Assembly (NCBI GenBank): GCA_003560215.1
Contig: PWIY01000280.1
Span: 1 to 6,054, forward strand
DNA: 6,054 nt
From: Bacteroidales bacterium
GTDB taxonomy: Bacteria > Bacteroidota > Bacteroidia > Bacteroidales > UBA7960
Reading direction: 5' to 3'
This document shows, piece by piece, positions 5,473-6,054 of the stretch (positions are counted from its first letter, which is position 1; each line of letters begins with the position of its first letter). The notes beneath the pieces are model-generated. The model did not search any database and had not been told where the DNA came from. It worked only from the letters and a program-made list of their open reading frames with translations. The position numbers and the translations under genes were made by a program.

Positions 5473-6054
5473 TCACGGACGGCCTGCCGGAAGCGTAAAA
5501 GAAAAGCAGCTTCCTTTGCCGGGCTCACTTTCAACGGATAACCGGCTGCCATGACGGGCAATATATTCACGGCATAACAGCAAGCCCAGTCCGGTGCCCG
5601 TTTCCCTGGCTGTTCCCTGTTGCGCATCCAGGTGAACACCATCCTCTATGGCTTTGCGGGTATTGGCATCCATCCCGACCCCGTTATCCGCTATCATGAT
5701 ATTGACATGTCCGTGGGAAGATTCAGCCTGACAGCTGACCTCACCACCGGAATGGGTGAACTTGACGGCATTGTGCAGCAGGTTGCGTAAAATGATCTGC
5801 AGCATCGGCTTGTCCGCCTGCACCACAATGTGATCAGGAATTTCGCAGCAGAACCTCACCCCTTTTTCTTTTGCCGGCCCCTCCAGCGAGGCTTTCACGT
5901 CCCGCATCAAAGATTGCAGCACCACCTGTTCAGGCCTGAAGGCAATAAAATCAGTCTGCGACCTGGCCCACTCCAGCAAGTGCTCAAGCAATTCAAAGGT
6001 AGATTTTGACTGATGGTGAATGGTCTGCAGCATTTGCTGCTCTTTTCCAGGTGA
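5473..6054 (-). CDS. Sensor histidine kinase, C-terminal part (5' end beyond right edge)
   Basis: The 193 codons present cover the end of the dimerisation helix and the full catalytic ATPase domain of a two-component sensor kinase, which autophosphorylates on histidine and passes phosphate to a response regulator. Seen in order are the second dimerisation helix with LLEHLLEWARSQ (22-33), the N box around ILRNLLHNAVKFT (88-100, N91 and N95), the G1 box DNGVGMD (123-129), the G2 box GTGLGL (153-158) and the closing EPGKGSCFSFTLP (177-189). The phosphorylated histidine and any sensor or membrane segments would be upstream, outside the window. The frame is open to the last base, so the internal ATG at 6033 is not the true start. 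LLEWARSQ is common in Bacteroidota kinases that carry TPR or PAS sensor regions, but the input cannot be told here. The protein ends right after the ATPase domain, so there is no C-terminal receiver. No partner response regulator is visible. Confidence 0.95.
   Translation of the reverse strand, partial: SPGKEQQMLQTIHHQSKSTFELLEHLLEWARSQTDFIAFRPEQVVLQSLMRDVKASLEGPAKEKGVRFCCEIPDHIVVQADKPMLQIILRNLLHNAVKFTHSGGEVSCQAESSHGHVNIMIADNGVGMDANTRKAIEDGVHLDAQQGTARETGTGLGLLLCREYIARHGSRLSVESEPGKGSCFSFTLPAGRP

Noticed and set aside
5442..5642. Minus-strand 66-codon frame at the kinase 3' end
   Set aside because: Shadow of the histidine kinase catalytic domain in another frame.

Overview
The window holds a tetrapyrrole (heme) biosynthesis operon, read entirely on the minus strand, with the 3' part of a sensor histidine kinase gene behind it. 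In transcription order (right to left) the confident genes are a histidine kinase (5' end outside the window), a small single-pass membrane protein gene, hemA, hemC, hemD, hemB, and the first 44% or so of hemL, which runs off the left edge. No RNA gene, CRISPR array, insertion sequence or phage gene is visible.

The organism is most likely a member of the Bacteroidota. HemA and HemL show the C5 (glutamyl-tRNA) route to 5-aminolevulinate. None of the starts has a convincing Shine-Dalgarno sequence. The best promoter candidate resembles the Bacteroidota -33/-7 type (TTTG, 18 bp, TATATTTT). The kinase tail has the LLEWARSQ and GTGLGL style common in that phylum. Base composition is balanced (about half G+C by eye), which argues against low-GC flavobacteria and leaves Bacteroidales/Marinilabiliales-type lineages possible. 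The genus cannot be named from this window.

The five hem enzymes act in series. HemA reduces glutamyl-tRNA to glutamate-1-semialdehyde, HemL converts that to 5-aminolevulinate, HemB condenses two of these to porphobilinogen, HemC polymerises four porphobilinogens to hydroxymethylbilane, and HemD closes the ring to uroporphyrinogen III. hemE is not between hemD and hemB, so the later steps must be encoded elsewhere or beyond the left edge.

The unusual content is in the spacers. hemA and hemC overlap by 8 bp and hemB and hemL are 17 bp apart, but hemD is flanked by loose, repeat-bearing gaps. The hemC-hemD gap carries a 15-bp tandem array whose frame continues the hemC reading frame, and the hemC stop codon itself lies inside a repeat unit. 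The hemD-hemB gap (201 bp) looks like a degenerate duplication of about 71 bp. It also carries a 57-codon ORF whose ATG overlaps the hemD stop (TGATG). The region between hemA and the kinase holds a 58-residue membrane protein gene with a plausible promoter, and 362 bp where I see no convincing gene. I found no new multi-gene system; the best candidates for follow-up are the hemC tail repeat and the small membrane protein.
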